Translations under genes and position numbers: made by a program
The notes under the pieces: model-generated
Seen by the model: the letters and a program-made list of their open reading frames with translations, nothing else
What the model was told of the DNA's origin: nothing
The model's database searches: none
Part shown: positions 23,637-32,570 of the stretch, in pieces
Position numbering within the stretch: position 1 is the first letter of the stretch
How the letters are laid out: every line of letters starts with the position of its first letter
Source of the DNA: Streptomyces sp. RerS4
Lineage (GTDB): Bacteria > Actinomycetota > Actinomycetes > Streptomycetales > Streptomycetaceae
Direction of reading: 5' to 3'
NCBI RefSeq assembly: GCF_023515955.1
Contig: NZ_CP097322.1
Span: 2,172,001-2,236,000, forward strand
DNA length: 64,000 nucleotides

Positions 23637-25238
23637 TCACCGGTGCGCGGTGGCCCGACCCAGGAGCAGGCACACCAGCACCGCCAGGGCGATCGCCGCC
23701 GTGGCCGCGACCGCCGGCTGGACCAGGCTCGGCCGGCCGAGACCGACCAGCAAGGCCACGCTCTGCGCCACGGCCGCCGACGCGCAGACCACGGCGGCCG
23801 GCCGGACCGCGCCGAAGGACTGCAGCAGCAGCCCGGTCCACATGACGGCGCCGAGCAGCAGCAGCGTGGCGACGCGCAGCCCCGTCAGCCCGGGGCTGTC
23901 GGGCCACAACAGGGTCCCGGTGACGCCGAGGAACAGCAGCACCACCAGGTAGAGGGCGAGGCAGCGGCCCAGGGTGACGAGCATCCGCCGCCGAAAGGCC
24001 CGCGGGGAGCGGGCCGCGCGCAGCCCGGCGAGGCTGCCGCTGCGGAAGCGGTGGAGCAGCCATTCGGCGGGACCCATGCTGAGGGTGAGGGCCACGGCGG
24101 AGGGCGCGGCGACGGCCTCGGCGGGGCCGCCGGCGAGGACCTCGCCGAGGGCGGCGTACAGCACGAGCAGGCCGGTGCCCAGGCCGAAGACCCCGTAGGG
24201 CACCGAGTCGCCGATGCGGGGGCCCCGGCGGCCGGGGTCCTCCCCGTCGGGGCGCAGCATCCGCCAGCGCACCGGACCGCGCTCGCCGGGGCGGCGTACG
24301 GCACGGGCCCGGTCGCGCACGCGCCGCGCGCCGGCCCGTAGGCCCGCGGCCAGCGGGAGTTCCCGCACGGCGAGGACGCAGGCGGCCAGCAGGGACGCCA
24401 CCAGCAGGGCGACCCGCAGGGGCACGGGCAGGTCGACGAAGAGCGCGAACAGCGCCCCGAGGGCCATCGGGGCGAGGGCGGCGAGCAGCACCCGCTCCCG
24501 GCCTAGGACGAGCAGGACGGTCGCGGCCCCGACGTACAGGGCCTGACCGGCGGCGAAGGCGTACGAGAACGGCGGCCCGCCCGGCACCGCGACCGCGGCC
24601 GCCGTGCCGAGGAGGGCGCCGACGGGGGCGCCGACGAGCAGGGTGCGCCCGGCGGCGGCCCGGTCGCCGAGGCCGAGCCAGGAGTAGGCGCGGTGGGACA
24701 GGGTCTGGTCCCAGACCCAGCCGATGAGGGCGCCGGCGAGCAGGGGCAGGGTTCCGGCGGGCAGTCCGAGCCGGTCCGGGGGGCCTTCGAGGAAGGGGGC
24801 GCCGAGGAGGTAGGCGAGTCCGGGCAGGGCGAAGATCAGTCCGCGCAGCAGGCAGGCGGTGAGGGGCACCTTCCAGGGGTCGGGCAGGCCCTCCGGCTCC
24901 GGGAAGGAGCGGGGCACCCGGGCGTAGAGCTCCTCGGCGAGGGTGAAGGAGTCGGGGCGGCCGTAGGTGAGGCGGATGTACTCGTCGTTCATCCCGTCGG
25001 ATTCGAGGACGGCGGCGATCTCGTCGGGGTGGACGGCGGCGGCGATGAACGCGTCGAGGCGTTCGGCGAGTTCGTCCATCGGGTCGGCGGCCGGCCCCGC
25101 CGGGCGCGGCCGGGCCAGCGCCGGGAGGGTGTCCGTGGGGGAGCCGGCCGGGGCGGCGGCGTGGCGCGCCGCCGCGTGGCCGACGTGGACCCAGGTGCCG
25201 TCCGGGCCGGGGGGCTTGAGCCACAGCGATCCGCTCAC
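23637..25238 (-). CDS. Polytopic membrane protein of the polysaccharide locus (about 12 spans)
   Basis: This 533-residue protein starts at GTG 25238, which overlaps the glycosyltransferase stop by 4 nt (GTGA), so the two are coupled. Residues 1-115 are soluble and contain DELAERLDAFIAAAVHPDEI and YIRLTYGRPDSF. About twelve hydrophobic segments follow (for example LLRGLIFALPGLAYLLG, LPLLAGALIGWVW, ALYLVVLLFLGVTGTLLW and AAIALAVLVCLLLG). No family motif is recognised. The span count is like PelG, the 12-span transporter that partners PelF in Pel export, but PelG lacks the soluble head and I see no clear sequence match. Position and coupling make it the likely polymer exporter or synthase membrane partner. 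Confidence 0.8.
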   Translation of the reverse strand: MSGSLWLKPPGPDGTWVHVGHAAARHAAAPAGSPTDTLPALARPRPAGPAADPMDELAERLDAFIAAAVHPDEIAAVLESDGMNDEYIRLTYGRPDSFTLAEELYARVPRSFPEPEGLPDPWKVPLTACLLRGLIFALPGLAYLLGAPFLEGPPDRLGLPAGTLPLLAGALIGWVWDQTLSHRAYSWLGLGDRAAAGRTLLVGAPVGALLGTAAAVAVPGGPPFSYAFAAGQALYVGAATVLLVLGRERVLLAALAPMALGALFALFVDLPVPLRVALLVASLLAACVLAVRELPLAAGLRAGARRVRDRARAVRRPGERGPVRWRMLRPDGEDPGRRGPRIGDSVPYGVFGLGTGLLVLYAALGEVLAGGPAEAVAAPSAVALTLSMGPAEWLLHRFRSGSLAGLRAARSPRAFRRRMLVTLGRCLALYLVVLLFLGVTGTLLWPDSPGLTGLRVATLLLLGAVMWTGLLLQSFGAVRPAAVVCASAAVAQSVALLVGLGRPSLVQPAVAATAAIALAVLVCLLLGRATAHR

Positions 25239-26764
25239 CACAGGCTCCCGTCCGCCGCCAGTTCCCTGTACCAGGGGTCGGCGATGCGCCGCGTCCAGTC
25301 GTCGCCCGCGTGGACAGGCGGGACGAACCGGCCGCCCCGCGCTTGATCGGCGAGGCCGCGGTAGATGTGCCGGAAGCCGTCGACGGACTGGTGGAGGGTG
25401 AACTTCTCCACGACCCGCTTGCGGGACATCCGGCCCAGCTCGGCGCGGCGTTCGTCGTCGCGGAGCAGGGCGAGGGTGGCGCGGGCCATGGTCTCGGGCT
25501 CGCGGGGCGGGACGACGAGCCCGGTGTCCCCGACGGCCTCGCGGACCCCGCCGACGTCGGTGGAGACGGTGGTGCGGCCGCAGGACATGGCCTCGATGAT
25601 GCTGAAGGGGAAGCCCTCGCTGATGGAGGAGAGCATGACCACGCTGCCGGCCGCGTACGCGGTGGCGACCTGGTCGACGCGGCCCTCGTAGGTGATGCCG
25701 TCGGTGACGCCCAGTTCGGCGGCGAGCTTCTCCAGCCGCAGCCGGTACTCCTCGCAGCCGGCCGGGACCGGGCCGAAGAGGCGCAGGCGCAGGGCGGGAA
25801 GCTCCTCGCGCATGAAGGCGTAGGCGCGGATGAGGGTTTCGAGGTCCTTGATGGGGTCGATGCGGCCGCACCAGCTGAGGGTGGGCACCTCGGGTTCGGG
25901 GCCGGCCTGGGGGAAGGCGTGCGGGTCGACGCCGTTGTAGACGGTGCGGATCCGGTCGGAGGCGGCGCCTCCGCGCTCCTCCCAGCGGCGGTTGTACTGG
26001 TTGCACGGGGTGATCAGGTCGGCCTGCCGGTAGCCCTCGCTGTTCAGCTCGCGGTAGAAGCCCAGCACGAGGGCCTTGACGGGCCAGCGCTGGGCGGCGC
26101 TGCGGTAGCCGAGGTAACGCTCGCGCAGGTAGATGCCGTGTTCGGTGAGGAGGAACGGGACCCCGTCGAGGCGTTTGGCGGCGAGGGCGGGGAGGGTGGC
26201 GAGGCCGCTGCTGACGGCGTGCGCGACGCTGTCGGGCGGGATGCGTACGGACAGCGGGCGCAGGGCGTGTTCCAGGAGGTCGGTGGCGGTGAGCGCGTCG
26301 TGGATCGTGGGCTCGGCCGCGGCGGTGGGCAGTCCGGGGCGGGTCCATACGTCCATCAGGAGGCGCAGGACCGATTCGGAGCGCAGGGCCGGGGCGAGGC
26401 GGCCGGCGCGGGCGAGGCGGATGAACTCGCCGAGCGCGTCGGAGAAGCCGCCGCGGGTGGGGTCGATGAGGGAGAGCAGGAAGGTCTCGTAGGTCTCGTG
26501 GAACAGGCGCCGGGCCTTGCCGCGGAGGGCGAGGCGGCGGCTGCGGGGCGGCGGCGGGCCCCAGAGCGGGACGGCGGTGTGCCGGTAGACGTTGCGCGGC
26601 AGTTCCCAGGTGACCGGCTCGCGTCCGGAGCCGGTCAGGGCTATGACGTTGAAGTCGACCTCCGGCATGCCGCGCACCAGTTGGTCGCACCAGGTGCTGA
26701 CGCCGCCGTGGACGTGCGGATAGGTTCCTTCGGTGAGCATGGTGACGTGGCGCCCATGGCTCAT
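25235..26764 (-). CDS. PelF-like GT4 glycosyltransferase
   Basis: The 509-residue protein opens with MLTEGTYPHVHGGVSTW, the hallmark N terminus of PelF (LMEGTYPYVxGGVSSW). It has the GT4 C-terminal Rossmann domain: TVYNGVDPHAF, LSWCGRIDPIKDLETLIRAY, the E-x7-E region SSISEGFPFSIIEAMSCGR and DVGGVREAV. PelF is the soluble polymerase of Pel and uses UDP-N-acetylgalactosamine; the same donor is inferred here. No membrane segment is present, so it must work with a membrane partner, most likely the coupled downstream protein. ATG 26764 has a GGGGGGA ribosome site 8 nt upstream; the frame runs on to 26848 without conserved sequence. It is the second gene of the locus. Confidence 0.9.
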   Translation of the reverse strand: MSHGRHVTMLTEGTYPHVHGGVSTWCDQLVRGMPEVDFNVIALTGSGREPVTWELPRNVYRHTAVPLWGPPPPRSRRLALRGKARRLFHETYETFLLSLIDPTRGGFSDALGEFIRLARAGRLAPALRSESVLRLLMDVWTRPGLPTAAAEPTIHDALTATDLLEHALRPLSVRIPPDSVAHAVSSGLATLPALAAKRLDGVPFLLTEHGIYLRERYLGYRSAAQRWPVKALVLGFYRELNSEGYRQADLITPCNQYNRRWEERGGAASDRIRTVYNGVDPHAFPQAGPEPEVPTLSWCGRIDPIKDLETLIRAYAFMREELPALRLRLFGPVPAGCEEYRLRLEKLAAELGVTDGITYEGRVDQVATAYAAGSVVMLSSISEGFPFSIIEAMSCGRTTVSTDVGGVREAVGDTGLVVPPREPETMARATLALLRDDERRAELGRMSRKRVVEKFTLHQSVDGFRHIYRGLADQARGGRFVPPVHAGDDWTRRIADPWYRELAADGSLW

Positions 26765-26874
26765 GCTGGTGTGTCCCCCCGGACTCTCTCTTTTTGGGGT
26801 TCGTTCGCCTCCGGGGGCGCGTCCGTCGGCGCGCCCCCTTCGGCTCACTCACCCGTGCATGTGGTACTTGAGGC

Positions 26875-28905
26875 TCAGCTGGGCAGGCGGAGTGACACGG
26901 CGGACTGGAGCAGGGCCGGGCCGGTCCAGCCGGAGAGGTTGCCGGCGTAGGCGGCGCCGAAGTCGGTGGTGCCGAGCAGGACCTGCTTCTTCGTCCCGTT
27001 GGGTGCGGTGATCGGGGCGAGGACGCCGGCGGGCGCCTTGACGGTGACGTCGTTGCCGATCTTGTAGGCGGTGACCTGGCCCGCGGCGAGCGCCTTGTCC
27101 CAGGCGGCGCGGCGGCTCAGTTCGACACCGGTGTCCTTCATGGTCTGGTTGACGATCGGGGCGCTGGGCGCGTACAGGGACCGGTAGGTGTCGAGGACCT
27201 GGTTGAGCACCGGGTAGAGGGTGCGGTCCTCGGCGAGGTTGGACTGGTGCACGTAGTGCGGGCGGGGGTCGTTGGCCAGGACGTGGCGCAGGGCCGTACG
27301 GGCCTCGGCGGGCACGATGTGGTCCAGGTAGCCGGTGGTGACGTCCAGCGGGGCCGGCAGGCAGGTCGAAGTGGCCGGGTTGTCCTCGCAGACGCCGCTG
27401 CCGCCGTCCGCGCGACTCGTGTAGATCCAGTTGTACTCGTCGGCCATCTCCGCGTTGGTGCCCGTGTTGTAGTACACGTTCATCGGGTGGCGCGGGACGG
27501 TCAGGGCGGCGCCGACGGGCCGCTGGACGGGCTCGCGGGAATTGTCGCTGCCGGCCCACTTGATCCCGTTGTCGGCGAAGGCACCGGCCAGGTTGGGATT
27601 GTCCGCGGGCTGCTGGGGGGCGGTCTTGAGGCCCGAGTGCTCGCCGGTGACGATCTCCGTGCGGTCGAGGGCGATGCCCTTGGAGGCGGCCCAGTTGACG
27701 TTGTCGCGGATCTGCGCCGCGATCTCGGCGCGGCTCATGTACTGGACGGCGCCCTGGGCGTTCTTCGTGCAGGTCCACGGCACGGTGGTGGTGTCCTGGA
27801 CGCAGCCGAGGAAGGGATGCGTGTAGGTGTGGTTCATCCAGCGGTACTGGGCCCGGTCGGCGACCAGCTGCGCCGTCAGGGCGTCGACCCCGCCGTTCTC
27901 GGCCTTCCACTCCTCGCCGGCGCCCCCGTTGAAGAGCATGTCCAGCTTGAAGTTCTTCGACGTCTGCCACTGCGCGGCGTACTGCGCGTCGGCGGCCGTC
28001 ATCCGGATGCTGCTCTCCTTGCCCTCGCCGCCCGGACAGGCGTAGTCGCCGGGCGTGCAGTTGAGCTCCTTGTTCCAGCGGGCGTCGGGCGCGAACACGT
28101 CGTCGACGTGGACGGCGAAGTAGTTGCGGCTCTGCCCGAGGTGGACGCCCTGGGTGAGCCAGTCCACGATGCCCCGGGCGAGCAGCCGGAACTGCCGCTG
28201 GTACTGGTTGTAGCCGAAGGTGACGACCAGTTCGCTGCGCCCGTCGTGGGTGTACTCGCCGACGAGCGAGGCCCGTCCGGAGCCGACGGGGGCGTCGAGG
28301 TAACTCGTGTAGCCGGCGCGCGGCCTGCCCATGAAGCCGTAGCTCTCGGGCACCAGCGGGGAGTTGTCCTCGAAGGCGACCTGACCTCCGAGGTAGGCGA
28401 ACGGGCCCGCCTTGCCGGCGGCGGTGACCGTGGCCGGCGTGCCGTCCAGGGTGCCGCTGTAGCCGCCGTTGTCGGTGTAGTCCAGGCCCACGCCCGGGTG
28501 GGCCCAGGTGTAGGCGTCGACCTGGCGGATGCCGTACGTCGTCTCGTACGCGCTCAGCGCGGTCATCTCGGCGGAGCCCTCGCCGAAGGGGTTCTCGTTG
28601 GGCAGGACCACCCCCTGGTACTTGGCCCGGGGCCGGCCGTCCACGGTGTCGCTGAGGAACGCCGCGTTGATGACCGGGCGCGTGGGGCTGCCCAGGACGA
28701 CGCGGGTGTACGGCACTCCGGTGTCGCGCAGCTCGGCGGTGATCGCCCCGACCGAGCTCCCCCCGTCGTCGACGACCAGCACCTTGAGGTCGACGCGCGG
28801 TGTCGCGGTCGCCGCGTGCGCGGTCGCGGCGGGTACTGCGACGGACAGCAGGGCTGTCGCTGCCATGGCGGCGGCGACCCTGTTCATCCGGTTCCTGTTG
28901 ACCAT
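26875..28905 (-). CDS. Secreted Agd3/CE18-like polysaccharide deacetylase (PelA deacetylase-like)
   Basis: The 676-residue precursor has a Sec signal peptide (ALLSVAVPAATAHAATA, cleavage near residue 31). The N-terminal 240 residues form a beta-rich domain consistent with a carbohydrate-binding module. The deacetylase core carries the metal-site aspartates in FAVHVDDVF (D268/D269) and the second motif HTYTHP (H359 and H363), the NodB-type Asp and His-x-x-x-His pair. It also has the paired Cys loops NCTPGDYACPG and GCVQ...WTCT. This resembles Agd3, which partially de-N-acetylates Aspergillus galactosaminogalactan, and the deacetylase domain of PelA. It is the first gene of the locus; GGGGGGAAGG precedes the ATG. 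A long structured region lies upstream. Confidence 0.85.
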   Translation of the reverse strand: MVNRNRMNRVAAAMAATALLSVAVPAATAHAATATPRVDLKVLVVDDGGSSVGAITAELRDTGVPYTRVVLGSPTRPVINAAFLSDTVDGRPRAKYQGVVLPNENPFGEGSAEMTALSAYETTYGIRQVDAYTWAHPGVGLDYTDNGGYSGTLDGTPATVTAAGKAGPFAYLGGQVAFEDNSPLVPESYGFMGRPRAGYTSYLDAPVGSGRASLVGEYTHDGRSELVVTFGYNQYQRQFRLLARGIVDWLTQGVHLGQSRNYFAVHVDDVFAPDARWNKELNCTPGDYACPGGEGKESSIRMTAADAQYAAQWQTSKNFKLDMLFNGGAGEEWKAENGGVDALTAQLVADRAQYRWMNHTYTHPFLGCVQDTTTVPWTCTKNAQGAVQYMSRAEIAAQIRDNVNWAASKGIALDRTEIVTGEHSGLKTAPQQPADNPNLAGAFADNGIKWAGSDNSREPVQRPVGAALTVPRHPMNVYYNTGTNAEMADEYNWIYTSRADGGSGVCEDNPATSTCLPAPLDVTTGYLDHIVPAEARTALRHVLANDPRPHYVHQSNLAEDRTLYPVLNQVLDTYRSLYAPSAPIVNQTMKDTGVELSRRAAWDKALAAGQVTAYKIGNDVTVKAPAGVLAPITAPNGTKKQVLLGTTDFGAAYAGNLSGWTGPALLQSAVSLRLPS

Positions 28906-28971
28906 TTCGGCCTTCCCCCCGCAGGCGTCCCTCGACGACGGCCACAGGCGGAGGACCGTGTCGGGGAGGCT

Positions 28972-29097
28972 CTGTGGAAATCATGCAAAAGGACCCCGCG
29001 TCCCCTTGCGAGAGTGGCTTGAGTCTCTCGGACCTCGTCAGGTCCACAGGGCAAACCTGGGGCAGAGTCCACAGATGGGTGAACCTGACGACCCATC
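28972..29097 (-). promoter_or_regulatory. Hairpin-rich element upstream of the polysaccharide locus
   Basis: This sits in the 356-bp gap between the divergent deacetylase and pepA genes. Inverted repeats crowd together: CGAGAG-N10-CTCTCG (29009-29030), GGACCT-CGTC-AGGTCC (29030-29045), CGTCAGGT with ACCTGACG (29036-29043 and 29083-29090), and GATGGGT-N10-ACCCATC (29074-29097). TCCACAG occurs at 29043 and 29068 and inverted at 28972. A -10-like TAGGCT at 29150-29155 suggests that pepA transcription begins beyond the element, so it more likely lies in the leader or promoter of the deacetylase gene. It matches no riboswitch class I can confirm. The rest of the gap shows nothing recognised. Confidence 0.5.
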
Positions 29098-29261
29098 GAT
29101 CGAACACGTTGCCAAACCTTCGAGTGACGTACGGCGGCGAAGTGGCGCGTAGGCTCATTTCCGGCGGCCGACGCGCCGGAATACGATCGCTGCGGAGCCG
29201 CCGGCGATCCCGGTACCACCACAGCTCCCCTTCACACAAACGGAAGCGAGACCTCACCACC

Positions 29262-30803
29262 GTGACTGCTCTGACTCTCAGCACTGCCGGCGCAGCGACG
29301 CTGCGTGCCGACGCCCTCGTGGTCGGCGTGGCGAAGGGCCCGAAGGGCCCCGTCGTGGCCGCCGGCGGCGAGGCCGTGGACAAGGCTTTCGACGGAAGGC
29401 TCGCCGCCGTGCTCGACGCGCTCGGTGCCTCCGGCGCCGAAGGCGAGATCACCAAGCTGCCCGCACCGGACGGCCTGAAGGTCCCCGTCGTGCTGGCGGT
29501 CGGGCTGGGCTCCGCGCCCGAGGAGGACGAGTCCTTCGACGAGGAGGTGCTGCGCCGCGCCGCCGGCTCCGCCGCCCGCGCCCTGCACGGCTCCAAGAAG
29601 GCCGCCTTCGCGCTCCCCCTGGACGACGCCTCCGCCGTCACCGCCGTCGCCGAGGGCGCGCTGCTGGGCGCGTACGCCTTCACCGCCTACCAGGGAGGCG
29701 AGAAGAAGAACGGCAAGGGCGGCGAGAAGAACGGCGGACCGAAGCAGCCGCTGGCCGAGGTGGCCCTCCTGGGCGCCAAGCCGCGCGACAAGGAGCACAA
29801 GGCCGCGGCCGAGCGCGCCGCCGTCGTCGCGACCGAGGTCAACATCGCCCGCGACCTGATCAACACCCCGCCGAACGACCTCACCCCCGAGTCCTTCGCC
29901 GCCGTCGCGTCCGCGACCGCGAAGGAGAACGGCATCAAGGTCCAGATCCTCGACGAGAAGGCCCTCCTCAAGGGCGGCTACGGCGGCATCATGGGCGTCG
30001 GCAAGGGCTCCGAGAACCCGCCGCGCCTGGTGAAGCTCACCTACACCCACGCCAAGGCGGAGAAGACCCTCGCCTTCGTCGGCAAGGGCATCACCTACGA
30101 CTCGGGCGGCATCTCCCTGAAGCCGGCCGGCCACAACGAGACGATGAAGTGCGACATGGCCGGCGCCGCCGCCGTCTTCGCCGCCGTCGTCGCGGCCGCG
30201 AAGCTCGGCCTCCGGGTCAACGTGACCGGTTGGCTCGCGCTCGCCGAGAACATGCCGTCCGGCTCCGCCACCAAGCCCGGCGACGTGCTGCGCATGTACA
30301 GCGGCAAGACCGTCGAGGTCCTGAACACGGACGCCGAGGGCCGCCTCGTCCTGGGCGACGCGCTGACCAAGGCCTCCGAGGACAACCCGGACGCGATCGT
30401 CGACGTCGCCACCCTGACCGGCGCGATGGTGCTGGCGCTCGGCGACCGGACCTTCGGCATCATGGCGAACGACGACGCCTTCCGCACCTCGATCCACGAG
30501 ATCGCCGAAGAGGTCGGCGAGGCCTCCTGGCCGATGCCGCTCCCCGAGGACCTGCGCAAGTCCATGGACTCCCCCACCGCCGACATCGCCAACATGGGTG
30601 TCCGCATGGGCGGCGGCCTGGTGGCCGGCCTCTTCCTCCAGGAGTTCGTCGGCGAGGGCATCACCTGGGCCCACCTCGACATCGCGGGTCCGGCGTTCCA
30701 CGAGGGCTCCCCGTACGGCTACACCCCCAAGGGCGGCACCGGCTCCGCCGTGCGCACCCTGGTGCGCCTCGCCGAGCGCACCGCCACCGGCGACCTGGGC
30801 TGA
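29262..30803 (+). CDS. pepA: Leucyl aminopeptidase (M17 family)
   Basis: This 513-residue two-zinc cytosolic aminopeptidase removes N-terminal residues from peptides. The M17 core is clear: FVGKGITYDSGGISLKP with metal and catalytic Lys and Asp, KCDMAGAAAVFA, the signature NTDAEGRLVLGDAL, and AHLDIAGPAF near the C terminus. The N-terminal macro-like domain contains a Lys/Gly-rich insertion (GGEKKNGKGGEKNGG) of about 15 residues, probably a surface loop. The start is GTG 29262; the frame is open upstream but not conserved. It is divergent from the polysaccharide locus, and lpdA follows on the same strand after a terminator. Confidence 0.95.
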   Translation: MTALTLSTAGAATLRADALVVGVAKGPKGPVVAAGGEAVDKAFDGRLAAVLDALGASGAEGEITKLPAPDGLKVPVVLAVGLGSAPEEDESFDEEVLRRAAGSAARALHGSKKAAFALPLDDASAVTAVAEGALLGAYAFTAYQGGEKKNGKGGEKNGGPKQPLAEVALLGAKPRDKEHKAAAERAAVVATEVNIARDLINTPPNDLTPESFAAVASATAKENGIKVQILDEKALLKGGYGGIMGVGKGSENPPRLVKLTYTHAKAEKTLAFVGKGITYDSGGISLKPAGHNETMKCDMAGAAAVFAAVVAAAKLGLRVNVTGWLALAENMPSGSATKPGDVLRMYSGKTVEVLNTDAEGRLVLGDALTKASEDNPDAIVDVATLTGAMVLALGDRTFGIMANDDAFRTSIHEIAEEVGEASWPMPLPEDLRKSMDSPTADIANMGVRMGGGLVAGLFLQEFVGEGITWAHLDIAGPAFHEGSPYGYTPKGGTGSAVRTLVRLAERTATGDLG

Positions 30804-30850
30804 CGTACCGGCTGAGGTACCGACCCCGGAACCAGCCGGTGTGACGTGCG

Positions 30851-30892
30851 GAACGCGCCCCGGGACCGAGATCACGGTCCCGGGGCGCGTTC
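30851..30892 (+). terminator. Hairpin terminator after pepA
   Basis: A perfect 18-bp stem, 30851-30868 with 30875-30892, around loop AGATCA. The remaining 236 bp of the 325-bp gap before lpdA hold its upstream region; no gene is supported there. Confidence 0.85.
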
Positions 30893-31128
30893 GCTCTGGA
30901 AGAAACCTTGAGGATCAGTAGCTTTCTACGCAGCGGTAACCCTCACTTCGGACGGAACGACCGTCCACAGCCGGGGCCCGGCGTCCCGCGTTCCCCCGAC
31001 AAATGCGAAGATGGGTTCTCGGCAGGACAGGGCCCCCACCACAGGGCCGAAGAAGCAAGCGGCCGATCACCAGCCGCCGCCCGGTCACAGAGGACCGGTG
31101 CCCGGCGCACATGCATGGAGGACGTGAC

Positions 31129-32517
31129 GTGGCGAACGACGCCAGCACCGTTTTCGACCTAGTGATCCTCGGCGGTGGCAGTGGCGGTTACGCCGCGGCT
31201 CTCCGCGCGTCCCAGCTGGGTCTCGACGTTGCGCTGATCGAGAAGAACAAGCTCGGCGGCACCTGCCTGCACAACGGCTGCATCCCCACGAAGGCTCTGC
31301 TGCACGCCGGTGAGGTCGCGGACCAGGCGCGCGAAGCGGCCCAGTTCGGTGTCAAGACCTCCTTCGAGGGCATCGACATCGCGGGCGTGCACAAGTACAA
31401 GGACGAGGTCATCTCGGGCCTGTACAAGGGCCTGCAGGGCCTGGTCGCCTCCCGCAAGGTGACCTACATCGAGGGTGAGGGCCGTCTGTCCTCGCCGACC
31501 TCCGTCGACGTGAACGGGCAGCGCGTCCAGGGCCGCCACGTCCTGCTGGCGACCGGCTCCGTGCCGCGGTCGCTTCCGGGCCTGAACATCGACGGCAACC
31601 GCATCATCTCCTCGGACCACGCGCTGGTCCTGGACCGCGTGCCGCAGTCCGCCATCGTCCTGGGCGGCGGCGTCATCGGCGTCGAGTTCGCCTCGGCGTG
31701 GAAGTCCTTCGGCACCGACGTGACCGTCATCGAGGGCCTCAAGCACCTCGTCCCGGTCGAGGACGAGAACAGCTCCAAGCTGCTGGAGCGGGCCTTCCGC
31801 AAGCGCGGCATCAAGTTCAACCTCGGCACCTTCTTCGACAAGGCCGAGTACACCGAGAACGGCGTCCGCGTGACGCTGGCCGACGGCAAGACCTTCGAGG
31901 CGGAGGTGCTGCTGGTCGCCATCGGCCGCGGCCCGGTCTCGCAGGGCCTGGGCTACGAGGAGCAGGGCGTCGCGATGGACCGCGGCTACGTCCTGGTCGA
32001 CGAGTACATGCAGACCAACGTGCCGACCATCTCGGCCGTCGGTGACCTCGTCCCGACCCTCCAGCTCGCGCACGTCGGCTTCGCCGAGGGCATCCTGGTC
32101 GCGGAGCGTCTGGCCGGTCTCAAGACCGTCCCGATCGACTACGACGGCGTCCCGCGCGTCACGTACTGCCACCCCGAGGTCGCTTCCGTCGGCATCACCG
32201 AGGCCAAGGCCAAGGAGATCTACGGTGCGGACAAGGTCGTGGCCCTCAAGTACAACCTGGCGGGCAACGGCAAGAGCAAGATCCTGAAGACCGCGGGCGA
32301 GATCAAGCTCGTCCAGGTCAAGGACGGTGCCGTGGTCGGCGTCCACATGGTCGGTGACCGGATGGGCGAGCAGGTCGGCGAAGCCCAGCTGATCTACAAC
32401 TGGGAGGCCCTGCCGGCCGAGGTCGCGCAGCTCATCCACGCGCACCCGACCCAGAACGAGGCGATGGGCGAGGCCCACCTGGCCCTCGCCGGCAAGCCGC
32501 TGCACTCCCACGACTAA
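31129..32517 (+). CDS. lpdA: Dihydrolipoyl dehydrogenase (E3)
   Basis: E3 reoxidises dihydrolipoyl groups of the E2 component and passes electrons to NAD. The 462-residue protein has the FAD-binding VILGGGSGGYAAALRA, the redox disulfide GGTCLHNGCIPTKAL, the NAD-binding IVLGGGVIGVEFA, the second FAD contact TISAVGD and the C-terminal catalytic HAHPTQNEA. GTG 31129 has GGAGG 7 nt upstream; the frame extends upstream without conservation. The E2 gene follows after 53 bp, so they form one operon. E1 (aceE) is 2.9 kb downstream of that gene. Confidence 0.97.
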   Translation: MANDASTVFDLVILGGGSGGYAAALRASQLGLDVALIEKNKLGGTCLHNGCIPTKALLHAGEVADQAREAAQFGVKTSFEGIDIAGVHKYKDEVISGLYKGLQGLVASRKVTYIEGEGRLSSPTSVDVNGQRVQGRHVLLATGSVPRSLPGLNIDGNRIISSDHALVLDRVPQSAIVLGGGVIGVEFASAWKSFGTDVTVIEGLKHLVPVEDENSSKLLERAFRKRGIKFNLGTFFDKAEYTENGVRVTLADGKTFEAEVLLVAIGRGPVSQGLGYEEQGVAMDRGYVLVDEYMQTNVPTISAVGDLVPTLQLAHVGFAEGILVAERLAGLKTVPIDYDGVPRVTYCHPEVASVGITEAKAKEIYGADKVVALKYNLAGNGKSKILKTAGEIKLVQVKDGAVVGVHMVGDRMGEQVGEAQLIYNWEALPAEVAQLIHAHPTQNEAMGEAHLALAGKPLHSHD

Positions 32518-32570
32518 TCGTCTCGGGCGCGACGACCACTACCGCACTTTCGTAAGGAGCAACAGAAACC

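Noticed and set aside
29036..29090. c-di-GMP-I riboswitch suggested by CACAGGGCAAACC
   Set aside because: The GGGACGCAAAGCC half of the conserved core is missing, and the orientation would be towards pepA behind its likely promoter.
26849..29683. A 944-codon minus-strand frame overlapping the deacetylase gene and the start of pepA
   Set aside because: The deacetylase frame has a signal peptide and catalytic motifs; this alternative frame is Arg/Gly/Pro-rich noise.
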